64,000 nucleotides of DNA. Origin: Bacteroidota bacterium. GTDB lineage: Bacteria > Bacteroidota > Bacteroidia > UKL13-3. The notes beneath the pieces are model-generated. The model made no database searches. It saw only the letters and a list, made by a program, of their open reading frames with translations, and had not been told where the DNA came from. A program made the translations under genes and the position numbers. Shown piece by piece: positions 17,416 to 29,700 of this stretch (within the stretch, counting starts at the first letter, position 1; every line of letters begins with the position of its first letter). The stretch spans positions 62,001 through 126,000 of the forward strand of contig JAIXSO010000052.1 in the NCBI GenBank assembly GCA_027484685.1, given 5' to 3'.

Positions 17416-17832
17416 ATGAGCAATATTACCTTTACAATGATTAAGCCAGATGCAGTAGCCAATGGTTATATCGGAAAAATTTTAGATCAAATTACTTCAG
17501 CTGGTTACAGAATTGTAGCTATGAAATACATTCATTTAACTGAAAAAACTGCAGGCGAATTTTATGGTGTACATCGTGAACGTCCGTTCTACAAAGATTT
17601 AGTTAATTTTATGATTAGTGGTCCAATTGTAGCTGCAGTTTTAGAAAAAGAAAATGCAGTAGCTGATTTCAGAACTTTAATTGGTGCAACCGACCCAAGC
17701 AAAGCCGAGCCAGGAACTATCAGAAATTTATACGCAAAATCAATTGATGCTAATGCTGTTCACGGAAGTGATAGCGATGAAAATGCGGCAATTGAAGCAT
17801 CTTTCTTCTTTTCTAATTTTGAAAGATTTTAG
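17416..17832 (+). CDS. ndk: Nucleoside diphosphate kinase
   Basis: This 138-residue enzyme has the standard family length. It transfers the gamma-phosphate between NTPs and NDPs through a phosphohistidine. The start [10 protein letters not shown], the Arg/Tyr-rich [18 protein letters not shown] and the active-site NAVHGSDS (His near residue 116) are all intact. It is cytosolic. It has its own promoter (17363-17393) and terminator (17852-17887), so it is a single-gene unit. Confidence 0.98.
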   Translation: MSNITFTMIKPDAVANGYIGKILDQITSAGYRIVAMKYIHLTEKTAGEFYGVHRERPFYKDLVNFMISGPIVAAVLEKENAVADFRTLIGATDPSKAEPGTIRNLYAKSIDANAVHGSDSDENAAIEASFFFSNFERF

Positions 17833-17851
17833 TTAAAAACAATTTTTTATC

Positions 17852-17887
17852 AAAAGCCCGTTTAACCCTGAGTTAAGCGGGCTTTTT
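17852..17887 (+). terminator. Intrinsic terminator after ndk
   Basis: AAAGCCCG (17853-17860) pairs with CGGGCTTT (17878-17885), with additional TTAA pairing in the loop region, followed by T residues. Confidence 0.85.
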
Positions 17888-17990
17888 GTTTAGGAATAGT
17901 TGTAATTGCTTAAAATTCAAATTTGTTTTGATTATTTTATTTTAAATTTTAACTATTTTGCTCAAAAATTATTGAACAAAGTAATTAGAA

Positions 17991-18719
17991 ATGGAATCTC
18001 TAAAAATTTTAATAGTTGAAGATGAGTTTATTATTGCTAGTAATTTAAAGCTAATGCTGGAAGATTTGGGTTATGCACCCTACACTCCTGCTGGTAGTAA
18101 AAAAGAAGCAATGGAAGCCTTGAGAAAATGGGAAATTGACTTGGCTATTTTAGATATTAACTTAAGTGGAAAGCACGAAGGCATTGAAATTGCCAATTAT
18201 ATTAAAGACAATGTGCATATTCCATTTATATTTTTAACTAGTAATGCTGATAAGGAAACCATTAATGAAGCTAAACATACTTTGCCAAAAGCCTATTTAA
18301 TAAAGCCTTTTACCGAAGAAGATATTTATTCGGCTATTGAAATGGCAATGGCTTCATTATTACATGAGCGTGAAAGTGAAGTTGGAAAATTGGCTATATT
18401 AAAAGATAGTATTTTTATCAAATTAGGGTCTAAATATTTTAAAGTAGATATTCCTGATATTTTATATTTTGAAGCTGATGGAAAAATGATGAATGTATAC
18501 ACGGCTCAAAATCAAAAATTTAGTATCAGAACTAGCCTAGAAGCTTTATTAGATAGGCTAAAAGCATATAATTTTATTAGAATCCACAGAAGTTATTGTA
18601 TAAATGCAAAATATTTGGAAATAATTAATGGCGAGTTTGTTACGGTAAAAGATCAACAGATTCCAATTGGTAGGAATTATAGAGATGATTTATTAGCTAA
18701 TATTAAAACCATGAACTAA
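17991..18719 (+). CDS. LytTR-family response regulator (REC-LytTR)
   Basis: This is a 242-residue protein. The receiver domain (about 1-122) has acidic residues in IVEDEF, the phosphoacceptor Asp in LAILDINLSG, Thr in FLTSNADK and Lys in LIKPFTEED. The C-terminal LytTR DNA-binding domain (about 140-240) shows DILYFEADGKMMNVYT and FIRIHRSYCIN. It lies 33 bp before the sensor kinase at 18753 and upstream of the giant T9SS protein operon. Inference: it may control that operon, but no binding site is demonstrable here. Confidence 0.93.
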   Translation: MESLKILIVEDEFIIASNLKLMLEDLGYAPYTPAGSKKEAMEALRKWEIDLAILDINLSGKHEGIEIANYIKDNVHIPFIFLTSNADKETINEAKHTLPKAYLIKPFTEEDIYSAIEMAMASLLHERESEVGKLAILKDSIFIKLGSKYFKVDIPDILYFEADGKMMNVYTAQNQKFSIRTSLEALLDRLKAYNFIRIHRSYCINAKYLEIINGEFVTVKDQQIPIGRNYRDDLLANIKTMN

Positions 18720-18752
18720 ACGAAATTAGATTTCGTATCTTATAAAAAAGTA

Positions 18753-20615
18753 ATGAAAAAAACACTATTGATTGGCTTTTTATTAAGCTTAACATGTTTG
18801 CTAAAAGCCAATGAAATACAGTTTTCAGTAGTGCTAAATAGAGCTAATAAGCTTTCCGCTGTAAGTAAGTCCAACGAGGCTTTGAAATTACTGTGGGATG
18901 GGTTGCAACAATCCGAAAATCAGAAAAATGTTAAGTATGTAGGTTTATTTAGTTTGGCCTTGGCCGATGAGTATTTATACATAAACCAAATAGATTCCAT
19001 AGATTTTTATTATGGGGAGGCGCTTAAAATTTTTGAATCACTTGAGCTAGAAAGTGAACTAATAAGAGCTAAATTAGGTTTGCTTGAATTACCAAGAAGA
19101 ACTAATCCATCAAGTACCATGGATAAGTATTTGGAATTACTAAAAAGAGCAAGGGCCATTAACGATAATGCAACTTATTATTTAATTCTTGAAAAAATAA
19201 TAATGGTAAATAACGGTATGGAGAACTATACCGAAGCATTTGCCCAAACACATGAATGTATAAATTATTATTTAGCTGTTAAAGATACTTTGCGATTAGC
19301 CATTAAATACAGAGAGTTAGGAGCACTTTTTTTTACACATTTTGGAAGCCGGAATGGACTTCCATATGATAAGGATTCTTGTTTTTATTATCATGATAAA
19401 GCAATCAAATTATCGTATAAAATTGGCGCTTATAGGAATTTAGTTTTTGCATACCAACGTTTGAGTTGGATGCTTTATAAAACAGATTTGAGTTTGGCTT
19501 GGAAGTATATAAAAACTGCCGATAGTATTGATAAGTTATATGATATTAAATCTCCTCAATTACCTAATATTATGTCGTTTTCTCTTTTTAAAATGGGTAA
19601 AGTAAAAGAGGCCATTCAAAAATCGAAGGAAGCACTTGACTTAGGGCTGAAGGCAAAGCAACTTTTTATTGGAATTCAAGCTACAGACCAACTGTGTATT
19701 TATTATAAAGCCATAAAAAGATATGATTCTGCTTTGTATTATAATGAAATGTCTCATTTGTTTAACGATAGTATAAGAAGCCAAAGAAATTATAAAGATG
19801 CCGCTAAAATGCAAGCAAAACTTGAGTTTGATAAAGCTAGTTATGAAAAGGAACTAATACAAAAAGAAGAAATTAAGCGCCAAAGTGTTATTCAAAAGTT
19901 TACACTGGCCACCATCATTTTATTACTTATTATTATTATTGTGGTTTATAGGGCTTATTTACATTACAAGAAATCAACAGCAATTATCAAAGCTCAAAAC
20001 GATGAAAAAACAATACTCATAAAAGAAATCCATCATAGGGTGAAAAATAACCTATCTGTTATTTCAGGTATATTAGATTTACAAAAACGTAATATTAAAG
20101 ATGAACAAATGTTGGAAGTTTTTAAGGATGCAAAATCGCGTATTAATAGCATGGCATTGGTTCATAAAAACCTTTACGAGCAAGACGATTTTTCAACCAT
20201 TGATGCCCAAAGTTATTTCGAGAATTTATATATAACTGTAAGTAGTGCTTATAAATTACAAGGTAAAAACATTGTTTATAATATACAATGTAAAAATGTA
20301 AATATTAATTTAGATACGTTAATACCGCTTGCTTTGATTACTAATGAATTGCTTACCAATTCGTTTAAATATGCATTTAACGAAAGAGGTAAAGGCAGGA
20401 TAGAGTTATTACTTAAAAATACAGATACTGGCTTTGAAATGCAATATAGCGATGACGGTATTGGTTATAACTTTGAGGAATTAAAGCCTGAAAATGAAGG
20501 TTTAGGTACACTTTTAATTAACGGACTGATAAAGCAATTAGATGGAAACTTGAAAAAAGAAAATACATCTAATGGATTGGCTTATTTTTTTATGTTTAAA
20601 GGTATTCATTTGTAA
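18753..20615 (+). CDS. Sensor histidine kinase, TPR sensor plus HisKA_2 kinase
   Basis: The protein has 620 residues. A signal peptide (LIGFLLSLTCLLKA) is followed by a periplasmic helical region (about 25-375) with tetratricopeptide-like repeats (for example GKVKEAIQKSKEALDLGLKA). A transmembrane helix lies near 385-405 (TLATIILLLIIIIVVYRAYL). The HisKA_2 phosphoacceptor helix is KEIHHRVKNNLSVISGI (about 420-435), and the ATPase domain has LITNELLTNSFKYAF and YSDDGIGYN. TPR-linked HisKA_2 kinases paired with LytTR regulators are common in Bacteroidota. It lies 135 bp before the giant adhesin gene. Confidence 0.93.
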   Translation: MKKTLLIGFLLSLTCLLKANEIQFSVVLNRANKLSAVSKSNEALKLLWDGLQQSENQKNVKYVGLFSLALADEYLYINQIDSIDFYYGEALKIFESLELESELIRAKLGLLELPRRTNPSSTMDKYLELLKRARAINDNATYYLILEKIIMVNNGMENYTEAFAQTHECINYYLAVKDTLRLAIKYRELGALFFTHFGSRNGLPYDKDSCFYYHDKAIKLSYKIGAYRNLVFAYQRLSWMLYKTDLSLAWKYIKTADSIDKLYDIKSPQLPNIMSFSLFKMGKVKEAIQKSKEALDLGLKAKQLFIGIQATDQLCIYYKAIKRYDSALYYNEMSHLFNDSIRSQRNYKDAAKMQAKLEFDKASYEKELIQKEEIKRQSVIQKFTLATIILLLIIIIVVYRAYLHYKKSTAIIKAQNDEKTILIKEIHHRVKNNLSVISGILDLQKRNIKDEQMLEVFKDAKSRINSMALVHKNLYEQDDFSTIDAQSYFENLYITVSSAYKLQGKNIVYNIQCKNVNINLDTLIPLALITNELLTNSFKYAFNERGKGRIELLLKNTDTGFEMQYSDDGIGYNFEELKPENEGLGTLLINGLIKQLDGNLKKENTSNGLAYFFMFKGIHL

Positions 20616-20750
20616 AACAGCATGATTATTTGTGTTTGGTGCACAAAAAAATGTCGTTGGTGTTAATTTAACAATGAATTTTTAGTATTCAGTTTATTTT
20701 TTAGTTTAGTTTTTTTTTATTCGCAGGTAAATTAAAAATAAATTTTAACA

Positions 20751-23700
20751 ATGAAACGTTCTAATAGTTTTTTTAAAACAAGTTTTTTTTGTTTTATTTT
20801 CTTTTTCTCAATTAGCAAATGCAGTTTTGCTTATTACCCTATACCTACTTCTGATGTTACATTTAATCTCAATGTATGCGAGGGTTATGTTGATGTAAGA
20901 GCCATTATGAGAGCAGAAGAAACCTGCGATGATGACATTGATTGGGGAAGGCTTTTATATTGGAATGGAACTAGCTATGTTCAAATTGTTCAGTATGGTA
21001 CGGGTTCAATTAATGGAATTAATGGAGCAATTATTTTAGATTTAGGAAATACTACTGAAGGTAACTTAATTTATAGAAATTTTAGATGGTATAATATACC
21101 TCAAAGTGTTATTAATCAAGGACTGGTTCAATTAAAAGTAGATTTTTATTGGGACGGTTGTGGTATCGGTGATCCAGAACAACAATTTTCAAATACCGCT
21201 GTAATTCCTTTAACTAATATTTTGTCTCCAAATTCAGTTTTTGCCACGCAAAATTTATGCAATAAAATAACAATTTCTTGGCAAAATCCTACTGTTCCTT
21301 GTGGCAATGATGCGTTGTTTGAAACACAAATTTATAGAGGTGATTCAATGATAGGAACAGTTTTAGGAACAAGCACTTCCTCCTTTGATGATAACTCTGC
21401 AAGATTAAGCCGTGGGCAAGATTATAATTATAGATTAAGAATAAGGAAGTGGCCAACAAATAATAGTTTTTCATTGTTTAGTCAATATACTTTTGTAACA
21501 GTTGGTAGCTTAAAAGATGCACCAAGTTCACCAACCAATGTCTCCGCATCTACCGATAGATGTGATGGGAAAATAAGAATTACTTGGTCATTTACTGAGG
21601 CTACTCCTACTAATTTTATTATCAATAGGTCTACAAATTCTAATATGACAAATGTTACTGTCTATACGTTAGGAGGCACTAGAAGAGAATTTATTGATAC
21701 AAATAATATTATAAGAGGCAACACCTATTATTATCAAATAAAGGCAATAGATAATTGCAACTCGCACTCTACTTTGTCGGATATAGTGGAGGGAAGTTCT
21801 CCTGGCATTCCATCATCACCATTATTAACCACAATATTAACAGATTCAATAAATAACATAATAACTATTAACTGGAATAGTACCAATTATGAAACTGGTT
21901 ATGAGGTTCAACGATTGCTTAGTTCTGGAGGTGTATCTACTATATTTAATGTTGATCAAGATATAACAACATTTGTTGACAATACTGTTGCATCATGTAA
22001 CTTATATAATTATAGAGTTAAAGCATTAAATGCCTGTTTGAGCAATGGAGGAATTGTTTCAAGTAATAGCAGAAATGCTATTTTAAATCCAAATTTATCA
22101 AATATTTTTAATAGTACAAATTACAAACTAACATGTACCAAAGGATACTTTCCAAACTTTACACAACTAGAATGGAATGTTTCGAACGAGAATTTATTAA
22201 GCAGATATAGAATATTTAGGAAACAACTTGGAAGCAGTTCTGACTCAACCTTAATAGCTGATTTGCCAGCAGGCTCCAACCAATATACTGATGCAACAAG
22301 TGTGGCAGGTGTTCTTTATAAATATACCATTATTGGCTCAACAGTTTGTTCTGGTCAAACACGTTTTTCTAATTTTTCTGAAGATGTTGGATTCAGAAGT
22401 CCAACTGGAGTAATAAATGGAAAAATTACTTATAACGGTGGTTTTGCTGTAGGGGATGCCAGAGTTGTAGCTGCTACAACAGGAACTTTAGCAGGCTCTT
22501 CACTATTGCTAAATGGTACTAATGGGTATTTGCAAATACCACATGCCACCAATATAATGCCAACCAATGAATTTACAATTGAAACTTGGGTTAGGCCCAC
22601 TAACTTAAATAATTCGTTTAGCATTATTGATAAATATAATTCATCGGGGGTGGCAAGTGGTTATAGGTTAATTTATGATGTAAATACTTCTTCATTAATA
22701 TTTTCGGTAATTAATAGTAATGGAATACAACAAGTTTCGGTCAATAATCCTTTTACGGTTGGTAGTTATAAACAAGTTACAGCAGTTTATAAATCAGATA
22801 GTTTATTTTTATATTTAAACGGAGTTTTAGGTGCTACCGCTAAAAATCAAGGAACAAGTGCTAGCATGATTTCAAATTCTCTACCAATTAAAATTGGAAG
22901 TTCTCAACTTGCAGGTAATTGGTTTACTGGAAATATTGATGAACTCAGGGTTTGGAATTATGCCAAAAATAAGACTCAAATTTCTAAAGATTTTAGTAGA
23001 TATGTAAATCCAAACGAAATTGGTTTACAAGCCTATTATACTTTTGATGAAAATGTACCAAGTTTAACAAGTTTTTTTGATGCATCAAATCAAAATAATA
23101 TTTACAACAAAAATGATGGACAAATAATCGGTGGAGTAACCTGGAGTAATAATATTCCTAATACTTCACAATTAGGTTTGGCAGCCTATACTGATTCAAA
23201 TGGGAACTATTCTATCTCCAATATCAGGTATTCATCAAGTGGTCAAAATTTTACTGTTGTACCCTCATTTATATCTAGTGGAGTGGCTCACGCATTTTCA
23301 CCTTCCAATAAAGTTTTGTTTATTGGCGATGGTGCTAATATTCAAAATAATGTCGATTTTACTGACATCAGCTCATTTACAGTTACTGGCAATGTAAGAT
23401 ATTTAAATACTAATTGTCCAGTGAAAGAGGTAAGTATAAAAATTGATGGAAATATTGTTATATCAGGAGGAACTCCTGTAAATACTGATAATAACGGACA
23501 ATTTTCTGTTCAAGTTCCAATTGGGTTTCATGTGATAACTGTAGAAAAGGATGGTCATATTTTTAGTGAAGGTAGATTTCCTGATGTTGGATTATATGAG
23601 TTTCTATCCCCGGTTAACAATATTCAATTTGTTGATAGCACTTTTATTAAGGTTGTTGGAAGAGCTGTTGGTGGATTGACAGAAGGCAATAAAATTGCTG

Positions 23701-26700
23701 GTTTAGGCCGTTCAAAAAACAATATTGGTATTAGTAGAATTATTTTTAGGTCGCAATTATTGAATGGCTGTCGCACAGATACTGTTTATACAAATAAAAA
23801 CACGGGAGAATATACTGCTTATTTGCCTCCTTTAGTTTATACTGTTGAGCCAAAGGTATTAAGTAACTTGGCTCTTAATTTTGGCGTTCAGCCATTGCTT
23901 GATTTAACAAATAGCTTCAATCAAGTGAAAGTAAAAGATTCACTGTTTCAAAATAACGTTTTTAAGCAAATTGACTCTAATTTTTATAATGTGAGAAGGG
24001 ATTTTATTTATAGAACTCCAGCTCAAATACAAGCTTTTCAAATTAAATTGGATAATGATACAACTAGTTTTTTAGGCGATAATGAATATAAGTTTAGTAG
24101 AAACGATAAGGTTATATTTACTGGTAATCCGTTTGGTTATCCAATTTTTTCTGAGTCGAAACAGTATGGCATTCGCTTTATTATTACCGAACCGTACGAA
24201 AATAATGATAGCATAATTCCAGGGTTAGGTGTTTATAAAACTTATTATAAGGACTATGTAAATGGAGCCATGCAAATTGACAATAATTTTGTGTTAGGCG
24301 TTGACACAAATTCAAGCATTAACGTATTGCAGGGTATAGGAGATTATTATTTTGTGGCTGGAGGCCCAAATATTTCTGCTGATCCAATAAATCCTAATTA
24401 TAGTTTTACAAAAACAATTGATGCATTGTTCATTCCACAAGGCAATGTGGCAAGTGTGCCTTGGTTGCCTAATAGCAGTGACCCAATTAGTAAATCATTT
24501 AGATTTATAACTTTTGGAAACAGAGGGCGTGGCAATAATTTTGTTACCAAAGGCCCATCAATGGTTGATTTTATTTTAAGAGATCCTCCTGGTTCACTTA
24601 GTTTTTCAACTTTAGCAAAAGGTCAATCATTTAGTAAGGTTGAGGATATACAATCAGTTTATCAGGGATCACAATCATTGGGGGTGTCAATTTTTAATGG
24701 TGTTCAAGTTAGTACTCCTGGTGGAGATGTTGATGCCGCGAATACAGCAACGGTTACAGCAAATTTTACCCAAACTGCTACTAAAGAAGGAAATAGAGTT
24801 ACCACTACTACATTTAACACTACTGTAACAACTAGTGCCGATCCAGGTTCTGTAGGCTCTCAAGCTGATATTTTTATTGGAAAATCAACCAATATGGTAT
24901 TTGGTTTAACCGATAATATTAGGCTAATTGATACAGCTACTTGTAATTTAGCTGATGTAATTTGTATTGGAAATGATTTTAATGGATATAAAATAGGTAA
25001 AACTACAGGAATGTTCTTAGTGCCTCAAGGAGTAGCCACAACATTTTATTATACAACTGATGAAATTGAAAATATTCAAATTCCTAATTTAATTACTTTA
25101 AGAAATTCAATTTTAGCTAATTCAAAATATAGTAACGGTACTAAAAAATATACCATAGTATTTAATGATGCAAATGATCCAGATTACGATAAAAAATATG
25201 GCAGTAATAATGACGATGCTATTTGGGGTAATGCTGCTTCAACTTTAACACCATCTGTAAGAGATTCTCAAGATAATTTTGGCCAAAGTTACGTGTTTAA
25301 TTTCGATCAATCTCTTGACCCAAAGTATAGAATGTTTCAAACCGATTCTGTAAGAATGCTTAACCAACAAATTGCATTATGGAAACAAGCACTAGCAAGA
25401 AATGAACGTGAAAAATATGGCGTTTTTAGTAATTTATTCCCACCTGACCCCAATGGAACTAATATTAGTTTTGGAAAAGCAACAGTAGCAAAAGATTTTT
25501 CAACCGAGGTTGATTCTACGGAAACTGTGATAGCTGAATTTGATTTTGGTGTGGAGGCTAATTTAGAAATTTATGGTAAATTTGGTGGCAAAGGTGCAGG
25601 CTTACAGTTAAGTGCTGCATATAATTATAGTTCAATAAATTCACAAAGTTTTACGGGTGTTACAAGTACCACTATTTCATATTCGTTAAATGATGGAGAT
25701 GATGATAATTTGCTATCGGTTGATGCAGTTAAATCGCCTCTAGGTAATGGCCATTTATTTAAGTTAAGAGCAGGACAAACTTCTTGCCCGTATGAAGGTG
25801 AAACCTATGCGCATTACTTTAATCCAAGTTTGCCCGATTCTCAAATAAATGCTAGTACTTATTTTGAGGATGGTGAATCAGTTAAACTAGCCGAAGGTAC
25901 AGCACAAATTGATGTTCCTAAAATTGCAATTAGTCCGGCTCGAAAGGTAAATGTGCCTGCCGAAAATGAAGCTACTTTTATTTTAACTTTAAAAAATGAA
26001 AGTGAGGCTAATGTAGATAATACTTATGATTTAAGATTGGTGGAAGCTTCAAATCCGTATGGGGCAATTGTTTCAATTGATGGACAAAGTCCTAATAGAA
26101 GTTTTGATGTACCTGGAGCACCCGGTGGTTCAAGCATTACCAAAACGGTTTCTATAAAAAGAGGGCCTATTTATTATAAATACGATAGCTTATTGTTTAT
26201 TTTTAAATCGCAATGCGATGATAATATTATGGACTCTGCCTATGTTAGTGTAGCATTTTTACCCACTTGTACCAAAGCTAACATTACCAATATTGACGAT
26301 AAATGGGTACTTAATTCTTCATTCAAAGACTCTTTACCTGTAGTTATAAGTAATTATGATTACAATTTTGGTGGTTTTAGTAATATTGAATTACAATACA
26401 AACAAGCTTCAAAAAGTGTTTGGAATGCAGTAAAAACCTTTTATAAGGATACAAGCGATATTACTTTAGCTATTCCAACCGATAAAGCTTATACCTCTTT
26501 TATTTGGAATGTAGCAGAAGTAGCTGATGGTCCATACGACTTAAGAGTAGCAAGTACATGCAGTGCACCTGGTTACGATGATGTGAAACTATATTCTACT
26601 CCTATTACTGGAATTATTGATAGGGTAAATCCTCATCCTTTTGGAACACCTTCGCCTGCTGATGGTATTTTATCGCCTAACGATGATATTAGTATTCAAT

Positions 26701-29700
26701 TCAATGAATCAATAGACCCTAGCACTATTACATTTAATAACTTTGATTTAAGAGGTGTTTTAAATGGTAGTCCAGTTAGGAATAGTACTAGTTTGTATTT
26801 TGATGGTAACAGCGATAATGTAGAAATTGAAAGTGGACTTTCATTACAAAAACGTTCGTTTACTGTGGAGTTTTGGGCTAAACGCAAACAATTAAATAGT
26901 AGGACAATTTTATTTTCTCAAGGAAATCAAGCTGAACAAAGTATTTCAATTGGCTTTGATGAAAATAATAGAATGATGTTCAATATGAACGCATCTACTA
27001 TTTTATCTAATACTTCATATACCGATACTGTTAATTTTGTTCATTACGCAGTTTCATATAATTACGAAAATCAAACTGTAGTATTGTATGTAAATGGTGT
27101 AGTTGCCAATTCTTCCTCACCAAATTTATATGAAGTGTATGAAGGTTCTGGTAAAGTATTTTTTGGTAAATTGAGTTATAGTTCTGGATTTGACTTTAAA
27201 GGTAATTTAGCTGAAATTAGGTTATGGAATACAGCTAGGAGTTTAACGCAAGTATTATCAAATATGAACAAGCAGCTTACAGGAACAGAAGCTGGAATTG
27301 TAAGCAATTGGCGATTAGATGAAGCCAATGGTGCTATAGCTAAAGATATAGTTAGAAGTAGAAATGGTTTTATTAATAATGCTACTTGGAGTTTAACACC
27401 AAGCGGTAAATCATTGGCATTTAATGGAGTAAACGGCTATTTAAATTATCCTGCCTCTACAGCGGTTATTTCAAAAGAAATGGACTTTACCATTGAATTT
27501 TGGTTTAAGTCAAATAACAATAATGGTATTCAAACTTTACTTTCAAATGGACGAGGTGATAATAATGAACCAAGTGCTGAATATAAATGGTGGATTGGTT
27601 CTAATACTTCTGGAAATATATTGGTAAAGCATAATGGCAATCAATTTTTAGCTACCAATAGTAATTATTTTGATGGCAATTGGCATCATTTTGCATTGGT
27701 TTTAAAACGTAGTTCTAGCTTAACTGCATTCATTGATGGCAATCAACAAAATAGCATTCCTGCAAGTAGTTTTGGTCAGTTTGGTGGTTCAAAATTATGG
27801 TTAGGAGCACGTAATTTAAATCCAATTCAAACCACAGATTCAACCGATTTATATTTTAATGGTTTGATTGATGAGTTTAGATTTTGGAATGTATCGCGAT
27901 TACAAGAGCAAATAAAAAATGGCTATCAATACAGAATTTTGGGTAATGAAAGTGGTTTGATTGCCTATATTCCTTTTGAAGACTATACAACTGTATTGGG
28001 CGTTCCCATTTTATCTCAAAGCAATAAAGAATTTATAAGTAATAATAATTTTGTTTTAGTGAATGGAGCTGGTTTTTCAAACGAAACACCTTTAATTAAA
28101 TTGCCATTACCAAATCAAAGTATAGCATTTACTTATTCAATTAATAATGATAAAATAGTACTAACACCTACTACCTCGCAAGAGTTAATTGAAAATGTTA
28201 CTTTAGATATTACCGTAAAAAATATTTTAGATAAGAATGGTAATATCATGCAATCACCAAAAACATGGATTGCCTATATCAATAAAAATCAAGTAAAATG
28301 GCAACAACAAGAATTTACCTTTACTAAAAAAGCAGGTGCTAGCTTAACCTTTAATGCTAATATAGTTAATTTAGGAGGAGCGCTTAAGCAATGGAATATT
28401 TCAAACCTGCCTTCATGGTTAACGGTTAGCAACTCATCAGGCACAGTAAGTCCTAATAGTTCAATTCAAGTTCAATTTACGGTTGATCCTAATGTGAATA
28501 TTGGTAATTATGAACAAGCTTTACAACTAACAACGGATTTTGGTTTTGCCGAACTATTGTACATAAAATTAAAAGTTAGTGCCGATGCACCAGCAAGTTG
28601 GAGTTTAAATCCATCAGGTTTTAATTATTCAATGAATATTGTTGCACAACTAAAAGTAAATAACATAAGTTTAACAAATACTGAGTCGAAATTAGCTGCC
28701 TTTGTTGGTAACCAATGCAGAGGTGTTGCTAATTTGCAATATTTGCCACAGTACGATAAATATTTAGCATTTATAACCATATACAGCAATAGTAATAATA
28801 CCATTGAAAAGTTAGACTTTAAAATATGGAATGCCGATGCTGGTAAAATTCATACCGATATTGATACTAGCTTATATTTTACTCCTGATGCTTTGATTGG
28901 AAACTTTGCCACTCCTCAAGTATTTAATGCTTCTGATAAATTAACACGTTATGTACCATTAAATGCAGGTTGGAACTGGATTTCTTTTAATTTATTAAAT
29001 AGTGATTCTACCAAATTAAATCAACTATTAGGAAACCTAACTTTAAACAATGGTTCTCAATTAAAAAACAATATGGAGTTCGCATCTTTTGATGTTCAAA
29101 ATGGATGGTCGGGTAACTTAGTTGGTATCAATGCAGGTATTAAACCAGAAAAATCGTACTTATTAAATATTGGTAATGTAGATACACTTGTGTTAAAAGG
29201 TATTGAGGTTAATCCTAGTTTACGTCCTATAAATTTAGTTCCTGGTTGGAATTGGATTGGTTTTCCATCGCAACGAAACTTAACTGTTAACGAAGCTTTT
29301 GGAAATTATTCAGCTACACATGGCGATGTTATCAAAAACCAAACACAATTTGCCATTTACGATAGTATAATGGGCTGGGTTGGTAGTTTAATTACCATGA
29401 AACCTAATGTGGGTTTTTTATATAATACCACAGTTAATGGAAACTTCACTTATCCAAGAACTGCTATTTTTGGAAAAAAAGGAATTGATGCAGAAAATAT
29501 CACTTCAAAATATTGGCAAGCTAATGCATATGCTTACGCTGAAAATACCAATATTATTAGTACTGTAAACATTTGTAATAAATTACTTGAAAATGGAAAT
29601 TGGTTATTAGGTGGTTTTGTAAATAATGAGTTAAGAGGTTTTGCAAAAGCTCAGTTTATTAATAATCAATATGCTTATTTCTTAACCATTGCTGGCAATA

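Noticed and set aside
18720-18736. Short hairpin ACGAAAT-TAG-ATTTCGT between the LytTR regulator and its kinase
   Set aside because: Only a 7-bp AT-rich stem without a T-run, inside a probable operon. Too weak to call a terminator or operator.
20616-20750. Promoter for the giant T9SS protein gene
   Set aside because: No TAnnTTTG or plausible -33 pair could be found in this gap, so I make no promoter call. A terminator after the kinase is also not visible.
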